64,000 nt of DNA from JAHEAO01 sp942492375 (GTDB taxonomy: Bacteria > Pseudomonadota > Alphaproteobacteria > Rhodobacterales > Rhodobacteraceae). Below, one piece after another: positions 35,615 to 44,177 of this stretch. Both the position numbers and the translations under genes were made by a program. The notes under the pieces are model-generated. The model was not told the DNA's origin and made no database searches. It worked only from the letters and a program-made list of their open reading frames with translations. Numbering within the stretch: position 1 is the stretch's first letter; each line of letters starts with the position of its first letter. Where the stretch lies: contig CALOEL010000014.1 in NCBI GenBank assembly GCA_942492375.1, forward strand, positions 744,001-808,000. The letters are read 5' to 3'.

Positions 35615-37186
35615 ATGGCAAAGGACAAGAAGCAGCCCCGGCCCAAGGCCGAGACGCCCAAGGGCTTCCGTGACTATTTCGGTGCGGAAGTGACCGAACG
35701 CAAGGCCATGCTGGACCGGATCGCCGAGGTTTACCACCGTTACGGCTTCGACGCGCTGGAAAGTTCCGCCGTCGAGACGGTCGAGGCGCTGGGCAAGTTC
35801 CTTCCGGATGTCGACCGCCCGAACGAAGGCGTCTTCGCCTGGCAGGAGGATGCCGAGGGCGAGAAGCCGGGCGACTGGCTGGCGCTGCGCTATGACCTGA
35901 CCGCGCCCTTGGCCCGCGTCTATGCCCAGCACCGCAACGACCTGCCGACGCCTTATCGCCGCTATGCAATGGGCCCGGTCTGGCGCAACGAGAAGCCGGG
36001 GCCGGGGCGGTTCCGGCAGTTCTACCAGTGCGACGCGGACACGGTGGGGTCAGGCAGCGTGGCGGCGGATGCCGAGATCTGCGCGATGCTGGCCGATACG
36101 CTGGAGGCGGTGGGGATTCCGCGCGGGGATTACATCATCCGGGTGAATAACCGGAAGGTTTTGAATGGGGTTTTGGAGAACGTTTTTAAACTACCAATCG
36201 CAGACATCCAAAAGGGTATTACGGACGACAACATTGAGCATTGGATCACGCAGGGAGTAGTTGCCAGCATTCTCATGGATAGCGATGTTCACGATGCTGT
36301 TTTGCGAACAGTCGATAAGTACGACAAGGTGGGTGTTGAAGGCGTCATAGCACTCTTGACCGACGGCAGGATGGACGCGTCGGGAGCCAAAATTGAAGGC
36401 GTTGGCTTGACTGCGGATGCCGCAGAAGTGGTCGTAGCATTCCTTGTATCCAAAGGCGATACGAACGTGAGGACCATAGGAAATCTGCGTGACGCCGTCG
36501 GCAGGTCAGCATTGGGCGAAGAAGGCGTCAGCGAACTCGAAACCATCGCCACCCTCCTCGCCGCCCAGGGCTACGGTCCCGACCGCATCGTCATCGACCC
36601 ATCCGTCGTACGCGGCCTCGGCTATTATACCGGCCCGGTTTTCGAGGCCGAGCTGACCTTCGAAATCACTGACGAGAAGGGCCGTCCTCGGCAATTCGGC
36701 AGCGTTGCAGGCGGCGGGCGTTATGATGACCTCGTGAAACGCTTCACCGGGCAGGAAGTGCCGGCGACGGGGATTTCGATCGGCGTCGACAGGCTGCTGG
36801 CGGCTTTGCAGGCCAAGGGGCGCATCGGCGGCGACAGCACGGGGCCGGTCGTCGTGACCGTGATGGATCGCGACCGGATGGCCGATTACCAGGCGATGGT
36901 GGCGGAGTTGCGCAATGCCGGCATTCGCGCCGAGGTTTATCTGGGCAACCCGAAGAACTTCGGCAACCAGCTGAAATACGCGGACAGGCGGAATTCTCCG
37001 GTCGCCATCATCGAAGGCGGCGACGAAAAGGCGGCGGGTGTCGTGCAGATCAAGGATCTGGTGCTGGGGGCGAAGATCGCCGCCGAGGCGACACATGAGG
37101 AATGGAAGGCCCAGCCGGCGCAGTTCGAAGTGAAGCGCGCCGATCTGGTCGCCGAAGTCCGGCGCATCCTGTCGGGCGAGCGCTGA
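35615..37186 (+). CDS. hisS: Histidyl-tRNA synthetase with a low-GC internal segment
   Basis: Charges tRNA-His. The 523-residue class II synthetase has TPKGFRDYFGAEVTERK, the ALRYDLTAPLARVYAQH motif 2 region, VWRNEKPGPGRFRQFYQCD, the histidine motif GLGYYTGPVFEAEL, and a C-terminal anticodon domain from about residue 420. Oddity: 36140-36535 (about residues 176-307) is clearly richer in A/T and uses codons such as ATA, CTA, GTA and AGG that neighbours avoid, while the frame stays open. It may be a recombined segment. The start at 35615 was chosen over upstream frame extension. It overlaps hisZ in TGATG. Confidence 0.95.
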   Translation: MAKDKKQPRPKAETPKGFRDYFGAEVTERKAMLDRIAEVYHRYGFDALESSAVETVEALGKFLPDVDRPNEGVFAWQEDAEGEKPGDWLALRYDLTAPLARVYAQHRNDLPTPYRRYAMGPVWRNEKPGPGRFRQFYQCDADTVGSGSVAADAEICAMLADTLEAVGIPRGDYIIRVNNRKVLNGVLENVFKLPIADIQKGITDDNIEHWITQGVVASILMDSDVHDAVLRTVDKYDKVGVEGVIALLTDGRMDASGAKIEGVGLTADAAEVVVAFLVSKGDTNVRTIGNLRDAVGRSALGEEGVSELETIATLLAAQGYGPDRIVIDPSVVRGLGYYTGPVFEAELTFEITDEKGRPRQFGSVAGGGRYDDLVKRFTGQEVPATGISIGVDRLLAALQAKGRIGGDSTGPVVVTVMDRDRMADYQAMVAELRNAGIRAEVYLGNPKNFGNQLKYADRRNSPVAIIEGGDEKAAGVVQIKDLVLGAKIAAEATHEEWKAQPAQFEVKRADLVAEVRRILSGER

Positions 37187-38271
37187 TGCCGGCCAGGGCC
37201 GAGGTGCGGGCAGAGGCCGAACGGCTTCAGGCGCGGTTTCTGGAGGCCGGCGCGATCGCGGTCGAGACCGGCATCCTGCAGCCCGCCGACGTGCTTCTGG
37301 ACCTTTACGGCGAGGATATCCGCGCCCGCGCCTTCGTCACCCATGATCCGCTGAACGGCGAGCAGATGCTGCGCCCCGACTTCACCGTTCCGGTGGTGCA
37401 GATGCATATGGAGGGCGGCGCGGAACCGGCGCGCTATACCTATATGGGTGAAGTCTTCCGCCGTCAGGAAAGCGAAAGCGAGCGGGCGCGGGAATACATC
37501 CAGGTCGGCTACGAGGTATTCGACCGCACCGATCCGGCGTCCGCGGATGCCGAGGTTTACGCGCTTTTCGCCGAATTGCTCGCGCCGCTGAACCTCAAGG
37601 CCACAACCGGCGACATGGGTATCCTGATGGCGGCGGTGGGGGGCCTGTCAACAACCGACCGGCGCAAGGCGGCACTGGCGCGGCACGTCTGGCGACCCCG
37701 GCGGTTCCGCGCCCTGCTCGACCGGTTCGGGGGACGGGCAGCGGTGCCGCCTGCCCGCGCGGCGCTGCTGGCCGAGAGCGATCCGCTGGCCCGCGCCGAG
37801 CCGCTGATCGGGCTTCGGACCCGACAGGAGATCGCCGAGCGCATCGAGACCCTGCGCGAGGATGCCGCCCATCCGCCGATCAGCGCCGCCGAGGTGGACC
37901 TGCTGGACGACATCCTGCGGCTTCGCGCCAAGGCGCCCGACGCGCTGGAACATCTGCGCGATATCTCGGTCGACCTGCCCGCGATCGGCGATGCCGTCAC
38001 GCGCATGGCGCGGCGGCTGGAGGCGCTCGACCGGCGTGGCATCAATGTCGCGGCGCTGGATTTCGAGGCGAGCCACGGGCGCAGCTCGATGGAATATTAC
38101 GACGGGTTCGTGTTCGGGTTCTCCGATCCGGCGCGACCCGACCTGCCGCCGGTCGCGACCGGCGGTCGCTATGACGCGCTGACCCGGGTGCTGGGGCAGG
38201 GCCGCTCGATCCCTGCTGTCGGCGGCGTGATCCGGCCCGCGCTGGTGTTGGCGCTGCGGGGGGCGGACTGA
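37186..38271 (+). CDS. hisZ: ATP phosphoribosyltransferase regulatory subunit
   Basis: A 361-residue HisRS-like protein without aminoacylation activity that forms a complex with short HisG for the first step of histidine synthesis. The catalytic-like core reads LRPDFTVPVVQMHM and YTYMGEVFRRQESESERARE. It ends with GRYDALTRVLGQGRSIPAVG. It lacks the anticodon-binding domain of HisS. The ATG overlaps the hisS stop by one base, and its own stop overlaps the hisG start in the same way, giving a tightly coupled hisS-hisZ-hisG series. Confidence 0.95.
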   Translation: MPARAEVRAEAERLQARFLEAGAIAVETGILQPADVLLDLYGEDIRARAFVTHDPLNGEQMLRPDFTVPVVQMHMEGGAEPARYTYMGEVFRRQESESERAREYIQVGYEVFDRTDPASADAEVYALFAELLAPLNLKATTGDMGILMAAVGGLSTTDRRKAALARHVWRPRRFRALLDRFGGRAAVPPARAALLAESDPLARAEPLIGLRTRQEIAERIETLREDAAHPPISAAEVDLLDDILRLRAKAPDALEHLRDISVDLPAIGDAVTRMARRLEALDRRGINVAALDFEASHGRSSMEYYDGFVFGFSDPARPDLPPVATGGRYDALTRVLGQGRSIPAVGGVIRPALVLALRGAD

Positions 38272-38966
38272 TGGCGGTCAAGCTGGGCGTGCCGTCCAAG
38301 GGGCGGCTGATGGAAAAGACCTTCGACTGGTTCGGCGCGCGCGGCATCGGGCTGCGCCTGGCGGGCAGCAGCCGCGAATATGCCGGCGCGGTCGACGGTA
38401 TCGCGGATGTCGAACTGGTGCTGCTTTCTGCCGGCGAAATTCCGCGCGAGCTGGCTACCGGGCGTATCCATCTAGGCGTCACCGGATCGGACCTGGTGCA
38501 GGACAGGCTTGCGGCCTGGGATCTTCAGGTCGAACCCTTGGCCGGTCTGGGCTTCGGCCATGCCGACCTGATCCTTGCGGTGCCGACCGCCTGGGTCGAT
38601 GTCAACACGCTGGAGGATCTGGATGCGGCGGCTGCGCAGTTCCGTGCGCGGCACGGATTCCGGTTGCGGATCGCGACCAAGTACCACCGGCTGGTGCGGG
38701 ATTTCCTGCGTGACAACGGCGTCGCGGATTACCAGCTGGTCGACAGTCAGGGTGCGACGGAAGGCACCGTCAAGAACGAGACAGCAGAAGCGATCGCCGA
38801 TATCACCTCGACGGGCGAGACGTTGCGGGCGAACCATCTGAAGATGCTGGCCGATGGTGTCATACTGAAGTCGCAGGCAACGCTTTACCGCGCACGCAAG
38901 GCCGACTTGACGGACACGGATCGCGCCTTGTGCAGCGCCCTTGTGACACGGCTGGGCCTGACATAG
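38271..38966 (+). CDS. hisG: ATP phosphoribosyltransferase, short form
   Basis: Catalyses condensation of ATP and PRPP, the committed step of histidine synthesis. The 231-residue length and the lack of a C-terminal regulatory domain mark the short form that needs HisZ. Motifs: LGVPSKGRLMEKTFDWF, SAGEIPRELATGRIHLGVTG and ATKYHRLVRDFL. The PRPP loop is DSQGATEGTVKNETAEAIAD. Coupled to hisZ by TGATG. Confidence 0.96.
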   Translation: MAVKLGVPSKGRLMEKTFDWFGARGIGLRLAGSSREYAGAVDGIADVELVLLSAGEIPRELATGRIHLGVTGSDLVQDRLAAWDLQVEPLAGLGFGHADLILAVPTAWVDVNTLEDLDAAAAQFRARHGFRLRIATKYHRLVRDFLRDNGVADYQLVDSQGATEGTVKNETAEAIADITSTGETLRANHLKMLADGVILKSQATLYRARKADLTDTDRALCSALVTRLGLT

Positions 38967-38976
38967 GAGACTTTTC

Positions 38977-39600
38977 ATGGATGGCATTCGCTGCATCGCC
39001 TGGGATTTTGACGGAGTCCTGAACCGTGGGATCGAAAACGGCCGCTTTATCTGGCAGGACCGCCTGACCGAGACCTTCGGCATCGACGGCGCCGAGTTCG
39101 CCCGGCTGGTCTTTGGGGATTTCTGGCCGGTGATGCGCGGCGAGCGCGACGTGATGGACCATCTGCGCGACTGGCAGAGGCAGGTCGGTTATGCCGGAGA
39201 TGTTGAAGAGATCCTGAAGTTCTGGTTCGAGGCGGATGCCAAGCCCTGCCCGGACATGATGGGCCTGGTTGCCGAAGTCCGGCAGGCGGGGCTCCGGCAG
39301 GTCATAGCGACCAACAACGAGGATCGGCGCACCTGCTATATCGAGACCGAGATGGGTTTCGCCCACAAGATGGATGCGGTGTTTTCCTCGGCAAGGATGA
39401 GGGTCGCCAAGCCGGATGCCGGCTATTTCCGCAAGATCGAGGAAGCGCTGACGCTTGATCCGCACGAAATCCTGCTGGTCGATGACCATCCCGAAAACGT
39501 CGCGGGCGCCGAGGCATGCGGCTGGCATGTCCATCATTTTCCGGAAAGCGGCCATGCGGCCCTGGTCGAACGGCTGCGCCCGATACTGTTGCCTACCTGA
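38977..39600 (+). CDS. HAD family hydrolase
   Basis: A 207-residue phosphatase-like protein of HAD subfamily IA. Motif I is CIAWDFDGVLNRG with the nucleophile Asp. Motif II (VIATNNEDR) carries Asn in place of the usual Ser/Thr context, motif III is the Lys in VAKPDAGYF, and motif IV is ILLVDDHPENVAGA. The substrate is unknown. It starts 10 nt after hisG with GGAG close by, so it may be co-transcribed with the his genes, though it lacks the features of HisB phosphatase. Its 3' end overlaps the convergent DUF1489 gene. Confidence 0.88.
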   Translation: MDGIRCIAWDFDGVLNRGIENGRFIWQDRLTETFGIDGAEFARLVFGDFWPVMRGERDVMDHLRDWQRQVGYAGDVEEILKFWFEADAKPCPDMMGLVAEVRQAGLRQVIATNNEDRRTCYIETEMGFAHKMDAVFSSARMRVAKPDAGYFRKIEEALTLDPHEILLVDDHPENVAGAEACGWHVHHFPESGHAALVERLRPILLPT

Positions 39601-40024
39601 CGCCGATATCCGCCAGCGCCTGGCTGAGTTCAGTCGGCAGTGAGGATTCCGTCTCTCGGGATTTGCGCAGGTCGCGCGGTGCGTCTTCTTGCGCCAGATA
39701 GCGCCAGCCCTGGAACGGACGGCGCGGCGCCGCTTCGGTGCGGATCACCTCGGGGTCCATGATGATGCCGCAGCGCAGGATGCCGTCCTTGCCTTCGACC
39801 TTGTCGAGGCGGACGATGGGCTGGCGGCACAGGATCGCACCCTTGACGACCCAGTAGAGCGAACCGCCGTTCAGCAGCTCTTCTTCGCGGCGTGGCCACA
39901 TGCGGGTGACGTGGCGACGCTCGCCTGTCGGGAACGGCGAGGGATGGGTGCGGTGCCAGTCGATCAGGTCCTCGACGCTGTCCGCGCCCACGCAGAGCTT
40001 CACCAGATTTATATATTGCGCCAA
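39593..40024 (-). CDS. DUF1489 family protein
   Basis: About 143 residues, matching the DUF1489 pattern of alphaproteobacteria: YINLVKLCVGADSVEDLIDW, HVTRMWPRREEELLNGGSLY, WVVKGAILCRQPIVRLD and FQGWRYLAQEDAPRDL. Function unknown. No ATG fits the N-terminus. The nearest plausible starts are TTG codons at 40024 and 40036, both with poor ribosome sites, so either a rare start is used or the start codon has been altered. The region upstream (40036-40125) is AT-rich. Confidence 0.8.
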   Translation of the reverse strand: MAQYINLVKLCVGADSVEDLIDWHRTHPSPFPTGERRHVTRMWPRREEELLNGGSLYWVVKGAILCRQPIVRLDKVEGKDGILRCGIIMDPEVIRTEAAPRRPFQGWRYLAQEDAPRDLRKSRETESSLPTELSQALADIGVR

Positions 40025-40124
40025 AGATGACCCCAAGATATGGTATGTATCCTATCGATTAACCTATCATGAACAATCGCATATTAACCTTTCCTTCAAT
40101 CGGTCCAGGTGGTTAAATTTGATT

Positions 40125-40236
40125 CGAGGCATAGCTCAATCGGATAGAGCACCCCGTTTTCGAGCGGCATTCTCAGTTTGACACTTAGAAAGCTACGATG
40201 GGGAGGTTGCGGGTTCAAGTCCCGCTGTCTCAACCA
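40125..40236 (+). tRNA. tRNA-like gene with a split anticodon arm
   Basis: Acceptor arms CGAGGCA (40125-40131) and TGTCTCA (40226-40232) pair at six of seven positions (one G-U, first pair C-A), followed by ACCA. The D arm is canonical: GCTC/GAGC with A14, G18-G19 and A21 in place. The T arm GCGGG-TTCAAGT-CCCGC and a 5-nt AGGTT variable loop are normal. Between them, CCCCG (40152-40156) can pair with TGGGG (40199-40203), but 42 nt lie between them, where a loop of 7 is expected. Alternatively CCG/CGG (40154-40167) is the original stem and about 34 nt were inserted on its 3' side. The amino acid cannot be assigned; loop bases TTTTCGA would allow UUC or UCG readings. Confidence 0.5.
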
Positions 40237-40254
40237 AAACAGCAAAGGAACAAG

Positions 40255-42674
40255 ATGAGCCGATTTTCCGCCCCAATCGCCGAACAGATCTGGGATATGA
40301 AGTATCGCCTGAAGAAGGCCGATGGAACGGTGGTGGATGAGACGGTCGAGGACAGCTGGCGGCGGATCGCGAGGTCATTGGCGTCGGTCGAGAATGACCC
40401 GGCGGCGTGGGAAGATCGGTTCTACGGCGCGCTGGAGGATTTCAAATACCTTCCCGCCGGCCGTATCACCGCGGGCGCGGGCACAGACCGGTCGGTGACT
40501 CTGTTCAACTGTTTCGTCATGGGCACGATCCCCGACAGTCTTGCCGGCATTTTCGACGGGCTGAAAGAGGCCGCGCTGACCATGCAGCAGGGTGGCGGCA
40601 TCGGATATGATTTCTCGACGATCCGGCCCAAAGGCGCGGATGTGAAGGGCGTGGCGGCGGATGCCTCGGGGCCGCTGAGCTTCATGGATGTCTGGGACGC
40701 GATGTGCCGCACGATCATGTCGGCGGGATCGCGGCGCGGCGCGATGATGGCGACGATGCGCTGCGATCATCCGGACATCCAGGATTTCATCACCGCCAAG
40801 TCGGATGCGGCGCGGTTGCGGAATTTCAACGTGTCCGTTCTGGTGACGGATGCGTTCATGGAGGCGGTGAAGGCCGACAAGTCCTGGAATCTGGTCTTTG
40901 ACGGCAAGGTCTATCACACGGTCGAGGCGCGCGATCTGTGGAACCGGATCATGCGCTCGACCTATGATTATGCCGAGCCGGGCGTGATCTTCATCGACCG
41001 CATCAACCAGCTGAACAACCTGTACTATTGCGAGACCATCGCCGCGACCAACCCCTGCGGCGAGCAGCCCCTGCCGCCCTATGGCGCCTGCCTGCTGGGG
41101 TCGATCAACCTCGCGCGGCTGGTCGGCGACCGTTCGAGGACGGCGGCGCAACTGGACGAGGCGGCGCTGGACGATCTGGTCGCGGTGGCGGTGCGGATGA
41201 TGGACAACGTGGTGGACGTGTCGCGGTTCCCGCTGCCGCAACAGGCCGAGGAGGCGCGGACCAAGCGGCGGATCGGGCTGGGCGTTACCGGGCTGGCGGA
41301 TGCGCTGCTGATGCTGGGGCTGCGCTATGGGTCGGAGGAGGCGGCGCGTCAGACCGAGGACTGGCTGCACGCGATCGCCCGCGCCGCCTATCTGGCGTCG
41401 GTGCGATCTGGCGGAAGAAAAGGGCGCCTTTCCGCTGTTTGACGCCGGGAAATATCTGGCCTCGGGCAACATGCAGCAGATGGACAAGGATGTGCGCGAG
41501 GCGGTGAAAAAGCACGGCATCCGCAATGCGTTGCTGACCTCGATCGCGCCGACCGGGACGATCAGCCTTTACGCCGGCAATGTGTCAAGCGGGATCGAGC
41601 CGGTCTTTGCCTATGCCTATACCCGCAAGGTGTTGCAGAAGGACGGGTCGCGGACCGAAGAGGAGGTGGTCGATTACGCGGTGCAGATGTGGCGCGACAA
41701 GTTCGGCGATGCCGCTGCCCGACTATTTCGTCAACGCCCAGACCCTGACCCCGTCGGACCATGTGAAGATGCAGGCCGCCGCGCAGAAATGGGTCGACAG
41801 TTCGATTTCCAAGACCATCAATTGCCCGGAGGACATTTCCTTCGGCGATTTCAAGGATGTCTATCTTCAGGCATGGGATACGGGCTGCAAGGGATGCACG
41901 ACCTATCGGCCGAATGATGTGACGGGGAGCGTGTTCGGTCCTGTCGGTCAGCGAAGGCAGCGAGACGGCGCGCCGGCCGAGTTTATGCACCGAACAGGCA
42001 GTTGGTCAAATCCTGAACGAAAAGCGCGATTTAAGACTCGCACAAGCCGCCGAAGTGTGAAGTGCAAGCTGGTGCTTCGGCATAGCGAACCTACCCCGAA
42101 TCGCAACGACCAACCTTGCCGAACCCCAACCCCCCATGGCGACGTGATCTACATGTCCGAACCGCTCGACCGGCCGCAGCAGCTTGAGGGCAATACCTAC
42201 AAGCTGAAATGGCCCGACAGCGAACATGCGATCTACATCACCATCAACGACGTGATGCATCAATGGCCGCCGCCGCCCCTTCGAGGTCTTCATCAACTCC
42301 AAGAACATGGAGCATTTCGCCTGGACCGTGGCGCTGACCCGGATGATCAGCGCGGTGTTCCGGCGCGGCGGCGACGTGAGTTTCGTGGTCGAGGAACTGA
42401 AAGCAGTATTCGACCCGCGCGGCGGTGCCTGGATGCAGGGCAAATACATCCCCTCGATCCTGGCCGCGATCGGTGGCGTGATCGAGAAGCACCTGGTTTC
42501 GATCGGGTTCATCGAAGGCGAGGGGCATGGGCCTGAAATCCGATCCGCGCGCCGATGGCGGTCAATTCCGACCTGCCCAGATGCAAGGCCTGTCCAAGCT
42601 GCGGTCAATTCGAGATGCGGATGGTCGAAGGCTGCATGACTTGCGCCAATTGCGGCTACTCGAAATGCGGGTGA
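40255..42674 (+). pseudogene. nrdJ: B12-dependent ribonucleotide reductase with multiple frameshifts
   Basis: NrdJ reduces ribonucleoside diphosphates using adenosylcobalamin. The frame is intact from ATG 40255 to about 41400, with FKYLPAGRITAGAG, QQGGGIGYDFSTIRPKG, the active-site NPCGEQPLPPYGACLLGSIN and RRIGLGVTGLADALLML. It then breaks repeatedly. Single-base insertions near 41403, 41713, 41933, 42260, 42524 and 42553 each restore family sequence when removed, for example DLAEEKGAFPLFDAGKYL, DALPDYFVNAQTL, RRPFEVFINSKNMEHFAWT, and the zinc tail CKACPSCGQFEMRMVEGCM to TGA 42672-42674. The linker at 41930-42130 may hold more. With about 800 codons overall it would be the shorter NrdJ type with the TSCPD-like C-terminal domain. 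Decay or poor local assembly are both possible. Confidence 0.88.
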
Positions 42675-42890
42675 CCTTTCGGCCGCGGTCAGCATATGCC
42701 ATATGGCGATAATGCTCTGAAAACGCTTTAGTTTGCATCGTTCCGATGCGGACGGCGGCTTCGGTAGAGGCCGCCGACATCGGACCCGCGGCAATGCCAA
42801 TTGCCGCGCTGGCGTAGCCCCCTCTGCGATCAAAAGGCCCCACCGGCATGGTTTTCTGCGGGCAGGGATTCCATTCGCATCCGCCTGCTG

Positions 42891-42905
42891 TTAACCTTTC
42901 GTTAA
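42891..42905. promoter_or_regulatory. CtrA-type site TTAA-N7-TTAA
   Basis: TTAACCTTTCGTTAA matches the full CtrA consensus TTAA-N7-TTAA of alphaproteobacteria exactly. It ends 29 nt before the start codon of the Hint protein gene at 42935, in an otherwise AT-rich promoter-like stretch. Activation or repression by CtrA is inferred. Confidence 0.55.
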
Positions 42906-42934
42906 CAAAAAGAACAAACGGCAGGTGAACAGGC

Positions 42935-43996
42935 ATGAAAATGGGCTCTCTTGGCACATTCGTAATTTCATGGATGCAGACTGAGATCGACGCGCTGAGC
43001 GCGCCGCCGATCGGTGCTTTGGCCGCCGGGGCGGTCTGGCGTTGGACCGGCTCGGCGTCTCGCATCGGCGCGCCCCGAGACGTTCCGATACTCGACCGGG
43101 CCGAAGGGTCCGAGGATGTTCACAGGCGCGCGGCGGCCAATCTGCGGCCAATGCTGGGAACGCCGTCGCTCGAAAGCAATGTCACACGGGATCAAGAGGA
43201 TGACGGCGCCTTCCTCGAGGCCGGGTTTGATATTACCGACGGAAACCGCATCTATCGCGTGACCCTGCTTCGCAACGACGACACCCCTCCGCTTTTGTCG
43301 TTCGCGGACGACGTGCCGCCCGCAGATACCGATCTTTGGGTCGTTGGCACGCGACTTTCGCCCTTGATATCGGGGCCGGAAACCGGCCGCGCCCAGGGAA
43401 CGATATGTTTTACGCCCGGCACGCGGATTGCAACCCCGAATGGTCCTTGTCCGGTCGAAGAGCTGGAAGAAGGTGATTGGGTCTCGACCAAGGATGACGG
43501 TGATCAGCCCGTGGTCTGGATCGGCAGGCGGCAGATCAGCGGCGCACGGATGCATGCCCTGCCGCATCTGAGACCCGTCCGGCTGCGCGCCAACGTGTTG
43601 GGGCAGGACGAACCGGATGCCGACCTCGTCGTCTCGCCCGATCACCGCATCTTGGTGAAAGGACCGATGTCGCAGGTGCTCTTCAATACCGAAGAGGTTC
43701 TCGTGGCCGCACGCGACCTGCTGAACGACGCGACGATCACCATAGATCATTCGATGCGCAGCGTTACCTACATTCACCTTATGTTGCCTTCGCATCAGAT
43801 CGTCTGGGCGAACGGGATCGAAACCGAGAGCTTCAATCCCGGTCTTGCGGCGCTGGACGTGATCGAGAGGGAACAGCAGAACCGGCTTTTCGACTGCCTG
43901 CCGGACTTGCGGCGCGATCCCGGGACATACGGGATGCCGGTTCGACGCATGCTCAACCGGGCCGAGGCCAGCCTGCTGCAGTATCAGAACCGTTAG
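42935..43996 (+). CDS. Hint-domain protein with intact Cys nucleophile
   Basis: A 353-residue protein. Residues 1-~150 are of unknown family and contain a possible binding region (GAVWRWTGSASRIG). The Hint_2 domain starts at Cys158 in CFTPGTRIATPNG. It continues with VEELEEGDWVSTKDDGDQPV, LVVSPDHRILVKGP and the end block MLPSHQIVWANGIETESFNP, typical of Rhodobacteraceae proteins of this type. The intact Cys and the His in SPDH leave self-processing possible. Many relatives are exported by type I systems, but no RTX repeats are visible here. A CtrA-like site lies just upstream. Confidence 0.82.
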   Translation: MKMGSLGTFVISWMQTEIDALSAPPIGALAAGAVWRWTGSASRIGAPRDVPILDRAEGSEDVHRRAAANLRPMLGTPSLESNVTRDQEDDGAFLEAGFDITDGNRIYRVTLLRNDDTPPLLSFADDVPPADTDLWVVGTRLSPLISGPETGRAQGTICFTPGTRIATPNGPCPVEELEEGDWVSTKDDGDQPVVWIGRRQISGARMHALPHLRPVRLRANVLGQDEPDADLVVSPDHRILVKGPMSQVLFNTEEVLVAARDLLNDATITIDHSMRSVTYIHLMLPSHQIVWANGIETESFNPGLAALDVIEREQQNRLFDCLPDLRRDPGTYGMPVRRMLNRAEASLLQYQNR

Positions 43997-44002
43997 CGGG
44001 CT

Positions 44003-44031
44003 GTTGACTCTGCTCTTGCGCGGGGTATAAG
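44003..44031 (+). promoter_or_regulatory. Sigma-70 promoter of rpsD
   Basis: TTGACT (44003-44008), 17-nt spacer, TATAAG (44026-44031). This near-consensus promoter would give a leader of about 140 nt before rpsD. The leader contains the hairpin CCCC-GCAA-GGGG near 44091-44102. Confidence 0.7.
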
Positions 44032-44177
44032 CGCCCCCTGTTCCGGCCCGGCAACGTGGCCGGTTCGTTTCATATTGGTGTTGGTGGACCCCGCAAGGGG
44101 AAGCCTGTCGGGCCTGCGGGTCAGAGGACAACGCCCTTCATACCGCCCGATACGGGCCACAGAGAAGGAGATCAGCC

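Noticed and set aside
36140..36535. Separate inserted gene or intein within hisS
   Set aside because: The frame is continuous, no intein splice motifs (Cys start, HN end) are present, and the segment encodes plausible HisRS sequence such as VDKYDKVGVEGVIALL.
40152..40203. Group I intron in the tRNA-like gene
   Set aside because: Known self-splicing tRNA introns in bacteria are over 200 nt with conserved P, Q, R and S elements; about 35 nt cannot hold them.
40125..40236. Part of a two-piece tmRNA
   Set aside because: The D arm is a full tRNA-type arm with GG and A14/A21, which tmRNA lacks, and no tag reading frame is seen nearby.
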